Positions 32,986 through 43,605 of a DNA stretch of 64,000 nucleotides are shown one piece after another; the stretch's first letter is position 1, and every line of letters begins with the position of its first letter. The notes under the pieces are model-generated. The model was not told where the DNA came from, did not search any database, and saw only the letters and a list, made by a program, of their open reading frames with translations. The stretch comes from Sarocladium kiliense (lineage: Eukaryota; Ascomycota; Sordariomycetes; Hypocreales; Sarocladiaceae). The stretch is from positions 434,001 to 498,000 of the forward strand of contig JAUZTG010000034.1 of the NCBI GenBank assembly GCA_030734395.1, given 5' to 3'. Made by a program: the position numbers and the translations under genes.

Positions 32986-35355
32986 ATGTCATCCGAGGAT
33001 CGCCCAGCTAAGCGACGCAAAAGGGGCAAAAATGACCCTCTGACTTTGAATGTCGGCGGGAAGCTGATCTCTTTGGAGGGCTATCTCACTCCCAAGACCA
33101 AGAACGATGCTGGGAGCAAAGATAATGAAGACAAGGGCTCAGTAGAGTCGCGGCCTGCCGAAGTGAAGACGCCTTCCGAGCAAGAGCCAGCGACGGAGGA
33201 GAAGTCCAAGAGAAAGGATCAAACGAAGGAGAAATTCCGGCGCCCAGGGGGAAAACCGGATGGTCGAAAGCAATTCACAGACAGACGCCTAGAGGCCAAA
33301 CTCAGCCCGCTGGACAAGGCCCGCCGCCAGCTGCCCATTTGGCAACATCGTCAGCAGATCAAATCCGCAGTATCCAGCTCAGGCGACGTTCTGCTTCTTG
33401 TCGGTGAAACAGGTTCCGGAAAGAGTACCCAGGTTCCGCAATTTCTCTACCAGGAACCGTGGTGCAAGCGCCAGAAGGTGAAGATAGCAGGGTCAAAGGA
33501 TGAAGTCTTCGTCGGCGGCACCATCGCCATCACACAGCCGCGACGAGTTGCTGCCACGACTCTTGCGCATCGTGTATCTCAGGAAGTCGGTACACCGCTT
33601 GGAAGTGGCAGGACCGAGGGCAAGGTCGGTTACTCGGTGCGATTTGATCACAACGTGCCCAAAGGTACACAGATCAAATTTCTCACTGAGGGTATGCTTT
33701 TGCAAGAGCTGCTACGGGACCGAGATTTACGCCAGTACAGCGCTATCGTCGTCGATGAGATTCACGAGCGCAGCTTAGATGTCGATCTCCTAGTCGGATT
33801 CTTGAAGCAGATCCTCGCCAGCGACAAGGCTGGTCGTGGAGGCGTGCCGCTCAAGGTCATTATCATGAGCGCCACAGCCGATGTCGACACAATCAAGGAC
33901 TTCTTCTCCGACATTCCTCATGCGCCGGAGAAAGACGCTGTCGAGGTTCTGCATATCAAGGGCCGTCAGTTCCCTGTGGATGTCAAGCATGAGCCGAAGC
34001 CCGTGGCCGATATACAGGATGCATTGGTGAAGAAGATTATGGAAGTCCACGTTCGAGAACCGTTTCCAGGCGACATCCTCGCTTTCCTGATTGGCCAGGA
34101 AGAGATTGAGTCGGCTCAACGGCTCATCGAGGAATACGCCGAGACCCTCGCTTCGAACGTACCCAAGGTCAAGGTTCTGCCGCTCTACGGCCAGCTCTCA
34201 ATGGATGGGCAGCGCGAAGCTTTCTTGCCGGTGAAGCAGCCGTTCACGCGGAAGATTGTCCTAGCTACCAACATCGCTGAGACATCCGTCACCGTCCCGG
34301 GCGTCAAGTACGTGGTCGACTGCGGCAAAGCAAAGATGAAGCAGTACCGCTCCCGCCTCGGTATGGAGTCTCTTCTCGCCAAGCCCATCTCGAAGTCTTC
34401 TGCCGTACAGCGGACAGGTCGTGCGGGTCGTGAGGGTCCCGGAAAGTGCTTCAGGCTTTACACCGAGGAAGGATTCCAAGGCCTTGAGGAAACAGATCTT
34501 CCAGAGATCTTGCGGAACGACGTTCTCGGCGCCGTGCTTACAATGAAGGCGCGTGGTATTGACAACGTGGTGACTTTCCCGTTGATGAACCCGCCACCTA
34601 TGGAGTCGATTGAGAGGGCCTTGATCGACCTCCATACTCTCGGCGCGCTCAACGACGAGGGGGACATCACTCCGGCTGGTCTGAAGATGGCTCGTTTCCC
34701 TGTTTCAGCGCCATTCGGTGCTGTCCTTTTGGCTGCAGCGCAGCCCGAATTTGACTGCGTGCTTGAGGTCATCGACATCATCTCTTGCATCACATCTGGC
34801 GCAGATATCTTCATGCAGGTGCAATCCGAGGAAGCCTTGGAAGAAGTCGAGGAAGTGCGAAAGCAGCTCCAACGACGTGAGGGTGACCTCCTCACCTATC
34901 TCACCACCATGCAGCAGTACACTGCCGAGCACGCAGACCGCATCCGGTGGTGCAAAGAGCGCCGCATCAACATCCGTAACATGAAGCAATCTCTGAACAT
35001 CCGACGACAGCTTCGAGGACTCGCCCTCAAAGAAGGCCTACTCAAGGAAGCCGCACCACCAGATCCTCAGCCGTTTGTTCCGCTTCAGCCTGACCGCGCT
35101 TCCGCCCTGTTGCGTTGCTTCCTGCATGGGTTTGTGAGCAAGACGGCGTTACTGGCGCCGAATGGTAGCTTTGAAACGTGCCAGGGCAAGCATGTTGTTG
35201 CGATCCATCCATCGAGCGTGCTACACGGACAGAAGAAGGAGGCGATCATGTTTCTTGAGTATGTGTACACGACGAAGAACTATGCGAAGAAGGTGAGCGC
35301 CATCCAGGCTGATTGGATCGTGGAGGCGCTCAGAAGGACGGAGCCGGGTGCGTGA
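32986..35355 (+). CDS. DEAH-box RNA helicase, probably Dhr2-like
   Basis: A single exon; Met32986 (MSSEDRPAKRRKRGKND) gives 789 aa and is preferred to Met32893, whose extra 31 residues look like leader. Residues 1-115 are basic/acidic and disordered. The helicase core has GETGSGKST (I), TQPRRVAA (Ia), DEIHERS (II), SAT (III), an NIAETSVTV-type V region and QRTGRAGREGPG (VI). HA2 and OB-fold domains follow, ending with LHGQKKEAIMFLEYVYTTKN. Length and layout fit Dhr2/DHX33-type helicases that act in small-subunit rRNA maturation in the nucleolus, but other DEAH helicases share the core, so the paralogue name is tentative. It converges with SDHAF3 (123 bp). Confidence 0.85.
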   Translation: MSSEDRPAKRRKRGKNDPLTLNVGGKLISLEGYLTPKTKNDAGSKDNEDKGSVESRPAEVKTPSEQEPATEEKSKRKDQTKEKFRRPGGKPDGRKQFTDRRLEAKLSPLDKARRQLPIWQHRQQIKSAVSSSGDVLLLVGETGSGKSTQVPQFLYQEPWCKRQKVKIAGSKDEVFVGGTIAITQPRRVAATTLAHRVSQEVGTPLGSGRTEGKVGYSVRFDHNVPKGTQIKFLTEGMLLQELLRDRDLRQYSAIVVDEIHERSLDVDLLVGFLKQILASDKAGRGGVPLKVIIMSATADVDTIKDFFSDIPHAPEKDAVEVLHIKGRQFPVDVKHEPKPVADIQDALVKKIMEVHVREPFPGDILAFLIGQEEIESAQRLIEEYAETLASNVPKVKVLPLYGQLSMDGQREAFLPVKQPFTRKIVLATNIAETSVTVPGVKYVVDCGKAKMKQYRSRLGMESLLAKPISKSSAVQRTGRAGREGPGKCFRLYTEEGFQGLEETDLPEILRNDVLGAVLTMKARGIDNVVTFPLMNPPPMESIERALIDLHTLGALNDEGDITPAGLKMARFPVSAPFGAVLLAAAQPEFDCVLEVIDIISCITSGADIFMQVQSEEALEEVEEVRKQLQRREGDLLTYLTTMQQYTAEHADRIRWCKERRINIRNMKQSLNIRRQLRGLALKEGLLKEAAPPDPQPFVPLQPDRASALLRCFLHGFVSKTALLAPNGSFETCQGKHVVAIHPSSVLHGQKKEAIMFLEYVYTTKNYAKKVSAIQADWIVEALRRTEPGA

Positions 35356-35478
35356 GAGACTTTGCATTAGGCCATCTTGGAGTTACATGTTTGATATACA
35401 GCGCTTGATGGCGAAATGTTTAGAATCGCTAGAGTGATAGTGATACAGATCTATGATACAAGCTTTTTATGTTGTCTG

Positions 35479-35997
35479 TCATGAGTCGTTGCCTCCACCG
35501 GTCCTGTGCTTCTGAATGGCCTGCATAAGCTCATACATCTGATTTATTTGTTCATCTTGAACCGTATTAGCATAAGTGTCACTTCTGATGCACAGGATAG
35601 ACTTACCACTCATCTTCGCCAACTTGCCCTCGTCAATCTTCTCCCCCGCCCAATTATCACCCTCAATCTTCTGCGCATACAGCTGCCACTCCGTAAGAAA
35701 ACCAATCTACACGCGCCCTTCATCAGTAACCCCATAACCTCGGCAACTTGAAGGGGAGGGGGGGGGGTGGGCAAAACTCACCAGATGCGCCGGGTTGTCA
35801 ATCTTGCGATGCGCCCGGAACTCAGCCTTGATGTACTCATCACCCAGAACTCGCATCTCGGCAGGGAGATGCTTCCTGTGAGCGCGGAAGAGACGGCGGT
35901 AGAGGGGGATGGGAGGGAGGAGGGCCATGTGGGTTGGGCGGAGGGCACTGCCGGGGGTGGGAGCGGCCGCGGCGAGACGGACTAGTGATTGACGCAT
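35479..35997 (-). CDS. SDHAF3: Succinate dehydrogenase assembly factor 3 (Acn9)
   Basis: Three exons: 35997-35782, 35706-35607 and 35555-35479, giving 130 aa. The LYR-type start is seen as PIPLYRRLFRAHRKHLP, followed by MRVLGDEYIKAEFRAHRKI and NPAHLIGFLTEWQLYAQK across intron 1. The end reads MYELMQAIQKHR. Residues 1-25 are Ala/Arg-rich, as in a mitochondrial presequence. Acn9/SDHAF3 helps insert or protect the iron-sulfur subunit Sdh2 of complex II in the matrix. Intron 1 contains a run of ten C on the sense strand (G at 35758-35767). It converges with the helicase gene and is divergent from HPM1. Confidence 0.92.
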
Positions 35998-36301
35998 TTT
36001 TCGTGTCTGCTAGCTTTGCTGATTCCGAGTTCAAGAATTATGCTTTAAGATAGGTGGTTGTTGGGACATGGGTCGTGAGCAGCTTTTGAGCATCGGCGGT
36101 TGAAGGTGTACGGAGCGTAGATGAGGTCAACGCGGAAAGGCAAAAGCCGGCGCGGCTCCGTTGTCCCATGTCCGCCCGAAATTTATTCTCAGGCTTCCCC
36201 CCACCACAGACTTCACAGTAACCTCACCTCACATAGACTGCCCAACACTCCGCTCTCGTTCTCACCTTTCTTTAGAAGCCATACATCAATCAGCCTGAAC
36301 T
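35998..36301. promoter_or_regulatory. Compact divergent promoter, SDHAF3 and HPM1
   Basis: 304 bp serve two start codons, so the promoter is compact and probably shared. No specific element was recognised. Confidence 0.5.
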
Positions 36302-37469
36302 ATGGCCTTCTCGTTCGGCTTCTCCGGTGACGACATCGACATCGACCCCGTCACCGCCACCAACCCCAACCCCCCAGCAGCACCCAAACCCTCCCCGGCA
36401 CCAGCCTTCCCCGTCCCAGGCAAACCTCAACTCCCTCCAACTTCTCACGACCTCTCCTCTCTCCTCGAGACTCTCCCGTCAAAGATTGCTTATGATTTTC
36501 TAGATGTTGACCTCGATGATGGTACCAAGTTGAGGCTCCCCCGGCGCGAGTTGTGGGATGTACGTGTTCAGCTCATGGCTGAGGATGAGGGTGGTGAAGA
36601 TGGCGGCGCGGGAGGGGATGTTACGGAGGGGTTGGGTAAGCACGATGTCAAGACGGGTGTCTACGAGGGCGGCTTCAAGAGTTGGGAGAGCAGTGTTGAT
36701 CTTGTCAAGGCTCTGGCCAAGGACACGGAGCTGTTCTCACAAGGCCAGACGCAACTTTTGCGTGTCATTGAGGTGAGTTTTGGTATCTATATTTTCACAT
36801 CCACGACGGACAGAGACTGACTAGCCACGGCATGACTAGCTGGGCTGTGGAACGGCACTGCCTTCTCTTGCCCTTTTCCAATGGGCTACTAAGGCTGCCG
36901 AGCTATCTCCCAAGCGGCCTTGCTCCTTCATCGTGGCTGACTACAATCCAACCGTCCTCCAACTTGTGACGCTGCCCAACTTCATCCTATCATGGGCGCT
37001 TTCGCACGCAGATTCCGATGTTCTCAAGGACTCCTTCTCCATAGAAGGTGAGGTTGAGCTTGGTCCAGAGGTGCTGCAAGCCTTCAGGGCTTTCCTTGAA
37101 GACCGCGCCATCGAACTGAGACTTCTCTCGGGTGGATGGTCCCCAGAATTCTGCAAACTCATCGAAGACGTGTCGCCAAACACAATTGAGCGCAAGACTC
37201 TCATCCTCGGCGCCGAGACCATCTACTCTCCCTTCGCACTTCAGGCATTTACCGAAACCATCTTTTCCATCTTGGAGCAGGAGAAGGCGCAGCAAAAGTC
37301 TAGCGGCCCGGCCACTGCAATCATCGGTGCTAAGAGGCTGTACTTCGGCGTCGGTGGCTCCCTCGACGATTTCATCGCCGCAGTGCAAGAACGAGGAGCT
37401 GAGGTTGCATCCCTGAGAGACGAGACCGAGGGCGTGCGTCGTGGTGTGGTTCGGTGTATGCTGGGTTGA
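36302..37469 (+). CDS. HPM1: Protein-histidine N-methyltransferase (METTL18/Hpm1)
   Basis: Two exons, 36302-36772 and 36840-37469, giving 366 aa. The N-terminus is FSFGFSGDDIDID, the usual Hpm1 start, then Pro-rich linker. The methyltransferase domain has GGFKSWESSVDLVKAL (which precedes the SAM site), the SAM-binding LGCGTALPSLALF restored by the intron, and VADYNPTVLQLVTLPNFIL. Later segments ILGAETIYSP and AKRLYFGVGGS match motifs IV and beyond. In yeast Hpm1 methylates a histidine of ribosomal protein uL3 (Rpl3); this is inferred here. The stop is only 34 bp from the stop of the convergent ING gene. Confidence 0.92.
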
Positions 37470-37503
37470 TCGTTATATCGACTTCTGACCCGCAGCTGCC
37501 GCT

Positions 37504-38832
37504 TCATTTCCCCTTCCTGGCCTTCTCGCAGACGGGGCAGTACCATGTGCCTGTGGGCTCGCTCTTCAAGCCCACACAGGTCCAGTGGAACCATTCGTAA
37601 GGACAATTGTCGTTGTCGCATGCTACCATGTCGCCGTGACTAACGTTCTGGCACAGGCAATACTTCTTGTCATCGCCTCCTTCGTCTTCGTCGTCGTCCT
37701 CGGCGTCCTCGAGAACCTCGTCTCCGTCCTCGTCTTTGCCGTCTACCACGGGCGTCCCCCGTGATCGCCTCTCACCGGCGTCTTCGTCGCCACTAGCACT
37801 CTCTGCGTCAGACAGCTCACTATCTGCTGTTGACGCAGGGGAGTTTCGACTCGAGACCTTCTTGACGCGCGAAAGGTTCGACTTGTTCGGGGGTTTCTTT
37901 CGATTTCCGCTGGTCGGGGTGTTGCGTCGCGACGCCGGACCCGAGGATGCTTTGACAGAGCTTGCTCGTGGGCCAGCGCTACCGGCGCGAGCCACTTGGG
38001 GTGCTGCTTTCGGAGTACCTGGACCAGCAGAGGCGTGTCGAGCCAGTCCGCTAGATGTAGTCGGCGCGTTCGCGAGGCCTGAGTTCGCGCGTACTCCTCG
38101 TTTCGTCGCGGGACCGGCAGAGCTCTCGCGGTGCCGGTTGAGGATGATACTGGCTGCAGGCGTTGCAGGCGCAGATGCTGCGTGTTGGTGCACAGCCGCT
38201 TGCTGTTGCTGTGCTTGTGCTTGACGAATCTGTGGGTGGCTGGGTAGGCGAGCCATAACTGGGTTACCGGTACCGGCGGCGCGAGGCACTGGGGTCGGTC
38301 CAGCAGCGCCGACCATGTGCGATGGGTTGATGGACCGAGCAGAGGGTGCGCTGTGGTTTGCAGCGCTCGGGCGCAGGAGAGAGGGGACTTCGTCGGGGTC
38401 GGTGAAGCCTGGTTCGGCTCGGTCATAGAGCAGTTTAATCTGAATATCGAGGGCACGAAGGTGCTTATCCATGGCGAGCTGCATCTTCTGGGTCAGGGTG
38501 ATCTTGTCTTGGGAAAGCTGGTCGGCTTTGGCGTAGCTATCGCGGATCTGTGCGCGGAGGGCGTCCTCCTTAGGGTTCGGCTCATGGCTGCCATTCGTCT
38601 TGATCCATTTCTGAATTTTGGCATCTCGGTCCTCGATAAGCCGGACGCACTCGTTGTACTGGCGGTCTTTGTCGGCGATTTCATCCTGGACGAAGCGGAT
38701 CTCCTCGGGGAGATTCTGGACGCGGTTTATCCAGTCGTCTAGGATGATGCCGGGATCGAGAGGCTCGGTTTGAGGCATTCTCTTGACGAAGTCGATAGAT
38801 AGGTCGTCTCTGGGCATTTTGTTAACAGGCAA
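37504..38832 (-). CDS. ING-family PHD protein (histone acetyltransferase/deacetylase subunit)
   Basis: A single exon of 442 aa. Residues 10-125 are the ING N-terminal helical domain (DDWINRVQNLPEEIRFVQDEI, then LDIQIKLLYDRAEPGF). The middle is Ser/Ala/Thr-rich with basic stretches (NRKKPPNKSNLSRVKK) and an acidic patch. Residues 388-436 form the PHD finger: YCLCQNVSHGDMVACDNDNC, EWFHWTCVGL and WYCPVC. Such PHD fingers read H3K4me3. The architecture fits the Yng2/Png1 group in NuA4-like complexes, but Pho23-type membership cannot be excluded. A second in-frame Met (MPRDDLSID) five codons on may be the true start. It is divergent from HOS2. Confidence 0.9.
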   Translation of the reverse strand: MPVNKMPRDDLSIDFVKRMPQTEPLDPGIILDDWINRVQNLPEEIRFVQDEIADKDRQYNECVRLIEDRDAKIQKWIKTNGSHEPNPKEDALRAQIRDSYAKADQLSQDKITLTQKMQLAMDKHLRALDIQIKLLYDRAEPGFTDPDEVPSLLRPSAANHSAPSARSINPSHMVGAAGPTPVPRAAGTGNPVMARLPSHPQIRQAQAQQQQAAVHQHAASAPATPAASIILNRHRESSAGPATKRGVRANSGLANAPTTSSGLARHASAGPGTPKAAPQVARAGSAGPRASSVKASSGPASRRNTPTSGNRKKPPNKSNLSRVKKVSSRNSPASTADSELSDAESASGDEDAGERRSRGTPVVDGKDEDGDEVLEDAEDDDEDEGGDDKKYCLCQNVSHGDMVACDNDNCPYEWFHWTCVGLKSEPTGTWYCPVCEKARKGK

Positions 38833-40256
38833 GCCCTTGCCATGGGGTGAGAGGCATGCAAGCAGTGAGAGGGTGCTAAACAGGAAGACCGGAGAGCAGA
38901 AACAAGACGCCGTCGATGCGATGAATCCGAGCCAAAGACTCTCAAAGTCCCCCCAGGGTTTGAAGTGGGGGTGGTTGTATCAGACGAAAGCGAACTGATG
39001 CAAACTCGTGATGAAATGATGCAAAAGAGTACAAACGCGCAAGAACGACGAGGAGGATAGACGTTCGAGGCAACGGAGGAGAGGTGTGGTGGATCTCAGG
39101 CTCGCGCCTGGGGAGAAATTTTGGCGGCTGATGTCACGGTGGAAGCCGCCTGAAGCCGCCTAGAAAAGTGCCACTGGGCCTCTTGGAGCGCCCTTGGAAA
39201 AGCGACGCGTGCAGGGAAGTCAGAGCGTCTAGCAGGGGGTGGTGGGGGGAGGGGGGTGCGGCTCGTCGTCAACAGCAACAGTGAGAACGAGCGGTGCGAG
39301 CGAACAGCCGGAGTGCAGCCGGACGTCGCGGGGCAGACGATGCAGGTGTGGACGGATGATGCTGGGGGCAGGTAGGAAGCGGTAGTCTGACTTACTTGAT
39401 GGATGAGTTTGTCGCTGCCGACTGGGGCGGTGATGATGGAGAGGGATGAGTCGGTACTCAGTCAGAGCTTGCCTGAGATGACTGTTGATGAAACTGTGAC
39501 CGACGAGAGACAAGAAAGATTGTGCAATAGATGGACGGATGGTTCGCAGCGAAACGGAATTGAGGGCCCTGCGAGGACGAGATAGCTCAAGATGGTATTT
39601 GAAGAGAAAGATCTCGACACCTTCAGTCTGATGCCACTGCCAGCCTGTCTGCTGCGCAACAGTCAGGAGTGGTTGGTGGTTGGTGAAGAGACGTGAAGCC
39701 TGCGTTTAGACGTCGTCGACCTTGATGAGTGCCCGTGGCAGTGGCAGCCTGTCACAATTGAAATGCCATGATTTTTCCGGCGCAGCCAGGGCAGTGCGTG
39801 GAGCATCGGTACCTTTGAGCACAGTGCGATGTCACGGTCGTGGGATGTACCTGCAGGCACCCAGACGCTAGACCCCATGTGGCCCAGCGCTTCTCACCTC
39901 CATTTCGTTTCGACATGACTAAAGTCAAGGGACCTTCTTGACAAAGTTGACCTCAAACTCAGGAAGCTTTCACATCTCATAACGCCTCTCACTCGCCTTG
40001 CGCCTTCATCCTCACCGCTCGAGTCGCCGAGGAAGTCCTGCGTCAGCCAGGAACACCCCAAATCGGCCACTGTCGCAGCGCGCCTCGTCTGCTTTGCTTT
40101 CGTGACCCTCGACCTTGTTGGCTCATCCTCTCACAACCTGAAAATCCCAGTCTCCGGTAACACGGACGTCTCACATCTATCGTTACGGTCCCGGCTCTCG
40201 AGGGACCTTACCATACCTGGCCCTCGAGTGTCGAGCGGCAGAAAACAACCGGCGCC
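38833..40256. promoter_or_regulatory. Divergent upstream region, ING gene and HOS2
   Basis: 1.4 kb between the starts of two chromatin genes. No gene was recognised. The stretch before HOS2 is C/T- and C/G-rich leader. Confidence 0.5.
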
Positions 40257-41750
40257 ATGGACCTTGATCCCTACAAGTTTCGCGTCCCAAAGCCCAACTA
40301 CCTTCCCCACAAGCTTGATATCGACCGCGACGACATCGTCCAGGACTACAACACACCTCTTGGCCAAGCTAACGAGCTTGACAACGCAAAGTTCTACGCA
40401 AAATGCAAACGCGCTGCTGAGACATACAACATCCACAAGCCAAAAGGCTACAATGTCTCGTTTCATTGCAACCCGGAGATGGAGAAACATCACTTCGGCA
40501 TGACCCATCCGATGAAACCGTGGCGCCTTACCCTCTCCAAAAGCCTCATTTATTCCTATGGCATGTCTTTCGCTATGGACAATTACATCTCTCGCGCCGC
40601 CACCTATGAGGAGCTCGCCTCTTTCCACTCGACAGACTACCTCGACTTTCTTGGGACCGTCCTTCCCGAACCCGTCCCTCGTGACCTGGAGAACGCGAAC
40701 CCGGATCTGAAATTCAATCTTGGTGGCTCCGACTGTCCCCTCTTCGAAGGACTCTATGACTACTGCTCTCTGTCTGCTGGTGGCGCTCTCGATGCCGCGC
40801 GGAAGATTACCTCCAACCAGTCCGACATTGCTGTCGCCTGGGGTGGTGGCTTACATCACGCCAAGAAAGCCGAAGCCTCAGGGTTTTGTTATATCAACGA
40901 TATTGTCATTGCGATCCTGCAGCTTCTGAGGACGTATCCTCGCGTCCTCTATATCGACATCGATGTCCATCACGGAGACGGTGTTGAAGAGGCTTTCTTT
41001 TCCACAGATCGTGTCATGACTGTCTCCTTCCACAAGTACGACCCGAACAACTTCTTCCCTGGCACTGGTGCTCTCGATGACAACGGACCGAAGAGCGAGC
41101 ACAACCCCGGTGCGCATCATGCCGTCAACGTGCCCCTCAACGATGGCATTACGGATGAGCAATATGACATGCTTTTCAACAACATTATAGGCCAGATTGT
41201 GGAAAAGTTCCGCCCTGGCGCTATCGCGTTGCAGTGTGGTGCTGATTCACTCGCTGGGGATCGGCTCGGCCGATTCAACCTCCAAGTCCAGGGCCACGGC
41301 GCATGTGTGGCCTTCTGTAAGAGAATGGGCATCCCACTGATCCTCTTCGGTGGCGGCGGCTACACACCTCGCAATGTTGCTCGTGCATGGACTTATGAGA
41401 CTTCCATCGCTATCGGCTGCGACGACAAGATCAACCCCGTTCTCCCTTCCCACACGCCATGGCGCGAGCAATTCCGTCAGGATACCCTCTTCCCAACCCT
41501 CGAGCAGATCTTGGGCGATCCGCGGCCAAATCGCAATCCCCAGAAGCGCCTGCAGGATATAGTGCAGCACGTCACCGAACAACTACGATTTGTGGCTGCC
41601 GCACCAAGCGTGCAGATGCAGGTGATCCCACCGGATCTAGGTGGCATCCGAGATGAAGTGGAGGAGCGCTTGAAGGAGGAGAACGAGGAGAGAAGAGACG
41701 AAATTCGGCAGGCAAGAGAGGCTGCTGTGGGTACAGCTATGGAATACTGA
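40257..41750 (+). CDS. HOS2: Class I histone deacetylase, Hos2/HosA type
   Basis: A single exon of 497 aa. The deacetylase fold covers about residues 65-385. Metal-binding and catalytic residues are seen: HH in WGGGLHHAKK, DIDVHHGDG (zinc D and H), GADSLAGDRLG (zinc D), and the catalytic Tyr in GGGGYT. The N-terminus MDLDPYKFRVPKPNYLPHK and the tail EEVEERLKEENEERRD fit the Hos2 branch rather than Rpd3. Hos2 works in the Set3C complex, which deacetylates histones in transcribed genes. In filamentous fungi this branch affects growth and secondary metabolism. Confidence 0.9.
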   Translation: MDLDPYKFRVPKPNYLPHKLDIDRDDIVQDYNTPLGQANELDNAKFYAKCKRAAETYNIHKPKGYNVSFHCNPEMEKHHFGMTHPMKPWRLTLSKSLIYSYGMSFAMDNYISRAATYEELASFHSTDYLDFLGTVLPEPVPRDLENANPDLKFNLGGSDCPLFEGLYDYCSLSAGGALDAARKITSNQSDIAVAWGGGLHHAKKAEASGFCYINDIVIAILQLLRTYPRVLYIDIDVHHGDGVEEAFFSTDRVMTVSFHKYDPNNFFPGTGALDDNGPKSEHNPGAHHAVNVPLNDGITDEQYDMLFNNIIGQIVEKFRPGAIALQCGADSLAGDRLGRFNLQVQGHGACVAFCKRMGIPLILFGGGGYTPRNVARAWTYETSIAIGCDDKINPVLPSHTPWREQFRQDTLFPTLEQILGDPRPNRNPQKRLQDIVQHVTEQLRFVAAAPSVQMQVIPPDLGGIRDEVEERLKEENEERRDEIRQAREAAVGTAMEY

Positions 41751-42751
41751 TGCCTGGCGTCTCTCAAGTAGGGTGGGAAGCCGGCAACGTCACGAATGCA
41801 CATCCGCAGATCGCCCAATGGCAAAAGCCCCTTAACGCCATCATTCACGGGCATCTGATGTGCAGTCGTTAGAAATCCAAGAACGGACACTCCTGCGCAG
41901 ATCTTGGCAAGAAGCCGATCATTTGAGGGCACGTCGTGACACTCACGATCATATGGGACCGGTGGATTACTCCGGATTTCGTGGCTTGCCGGAATGATCT
42001 ACAGGAACGCGGATAGGCGTGTGTGGCTGACAGCTGTCTGGGTGATCCACGGAGCACAGCGGAAATAAGGACATTGAGGTCTCCCTGATCGCACGCCAGC
42101 GCCGGGAGTCAGGTGCCGTACCCTGACCGAGGCTGAACATACTACAGCTTGTTGCCAATCCTTCTACTCGGCCTGTCATTCGGACTGCCCTTCCCTCATT
42201 GTCGGGCAACGACCAATAGACCTGTCATTGAATGCTGGCTGATAGGAAGATAAGCAGAATGACCAGCGTCAAGATCACCAAGACTACTCTCTTCTGTACT
42301 GTGTCTAGTCAACTTGCGCTATCGCTCAACACCTAGCACAACGCACAGAACGGCGGAGATCGAGGCCTTCGGCGTTCTACGATCCGACCACTGGAATGTT
42401 CAAGACGGGAGACGCCCGCATGACAGATTCGTCAAGGGTGCAAGCCACGATCCCCGCTTGCCGTGCTGGAGAGCATACATGCACTGGCTTTCGAATAATC
42501 TAATAAGTCAGACTAGAGAGGTGTCTCGGAGATGCAAAGACAGAAGGCGTGTTACTGAGCAATTTGGGCCAGTTGACGTGCCCTGCTCAGTGCTTTTGCC
42601 GTGCAACAGCAGGTTTCACCCAACTGAGAGATTGGTTCAGAATAAATCTGGCTAGGTTGACCTGTCATCTTCGACTGAGCCGTGGCGTCTACCTTCCTTG
42701 CCAGATGACACATGCGGCTGGACGTTTCCCCTTCCCTCAGTAGCCAGGCCG

Positions 42752-42768
42752 TACTCCGCCGCGGAGTA
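42752..42768. repeat. Perfect 8-bp inverted repeat, TACTCCGC/GCGGAGTA
   Basis: TACTCCGC, one C, then GCGGAGTA. CGGAG-type palindromes with short spacing are typical of binding sites for Zn2Cys6 factors, but it could equally be a chance short hairpin; only the symmetry is seen. Confidence 0.7.
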
Positions 42769-43486
42769 GACGGCACCACCTTGACGCTCTGGGGAGTGCA
42801 GCAGCGGGTTAGAAGTCGAGACCACGATGGCATGCCAGATGGTCCTCAATCCAAATTCGAGTCTCTCGGCCGATTCAAGCGGTACGTTTTCTGCTTTATC
42901 AGGCTGGCAATCTTCGAGGCTGGACCGTGATGTCTATTTCATTACAGCTCATCTACCCACTCGATGAACTCAATCGGAATTTTAGTTGTGTTAGATCGCA
43001 TGTAACCCAAGCCTATTTCGTACCCCGCAACCAGCTTCGATTAAGCCCTTGATCGGCTATCCTCCCGAGGGGTGAGCTCGCATCTCAACTCCAGATGCAC
43101 TTGGCATGCGCTCAGGAATGCAGATTCTGACCCTCCAGGTTGCTGGTCTCGGAGCTACCCACCTCCAGACTTGCATCCATTGCAATATGCCGGCACAGTA
43201 GTCCTTGGCCGCGAGAGGGACACAAGTCTAGAAGCGGCGCCAAGACTCCGGGGATCTCCTTTGGCCGTTCCAGTTCCTCTCGTTCGTGGTTGCGTTGATA
43301 CGGAATTAACTGTCAAAAAGATGATGGGTGATCGGGATCTGAAGTTGGAATGTGAAGGCATGCCGGTCTAAGTCGTGATGGCTTCACTGGGTGAAAGCCA
43401 CCAAGCTACGGTCTTGACCTCTTCGACAGTCTGCGCTGTTACTACGCCATGTGTGCGTTCTGGCAGAGGGATGAAACTCATTTGGC

Positions 43487-43494
43487 TATAAATA
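43487..43494 (+). promoter_or_regulatory. TATA box of the repeat-protein gene
   Basis: TATAAATA lies 112 nt before the start codon of the secreted repeat protein, a normal distance for a TATA-driven fungal gene. A TATA box points to regulated expression. Confidence 0.6.
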
Positions 43495-43605
43495 TCCCTT
43501 CCCTCTTCAGTGGTTTCATTATCTGCAATCCTGGAGTTGTGCCTTTCACTCCAATATCAAACACAAATTCCTCATACTATCCTTACCGAGTGCATAAGAA
43601 TTACC

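Larger units (their letters stand above)
41751..43605. other. Intergenic, HOS2 3' side and repeat-protein promoter
   Basis: 1.85 kb with no supported gene. It contains an inverted repeat at 42752-42768 and a TATA box at 43487-43494. Confidence 0.5.
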
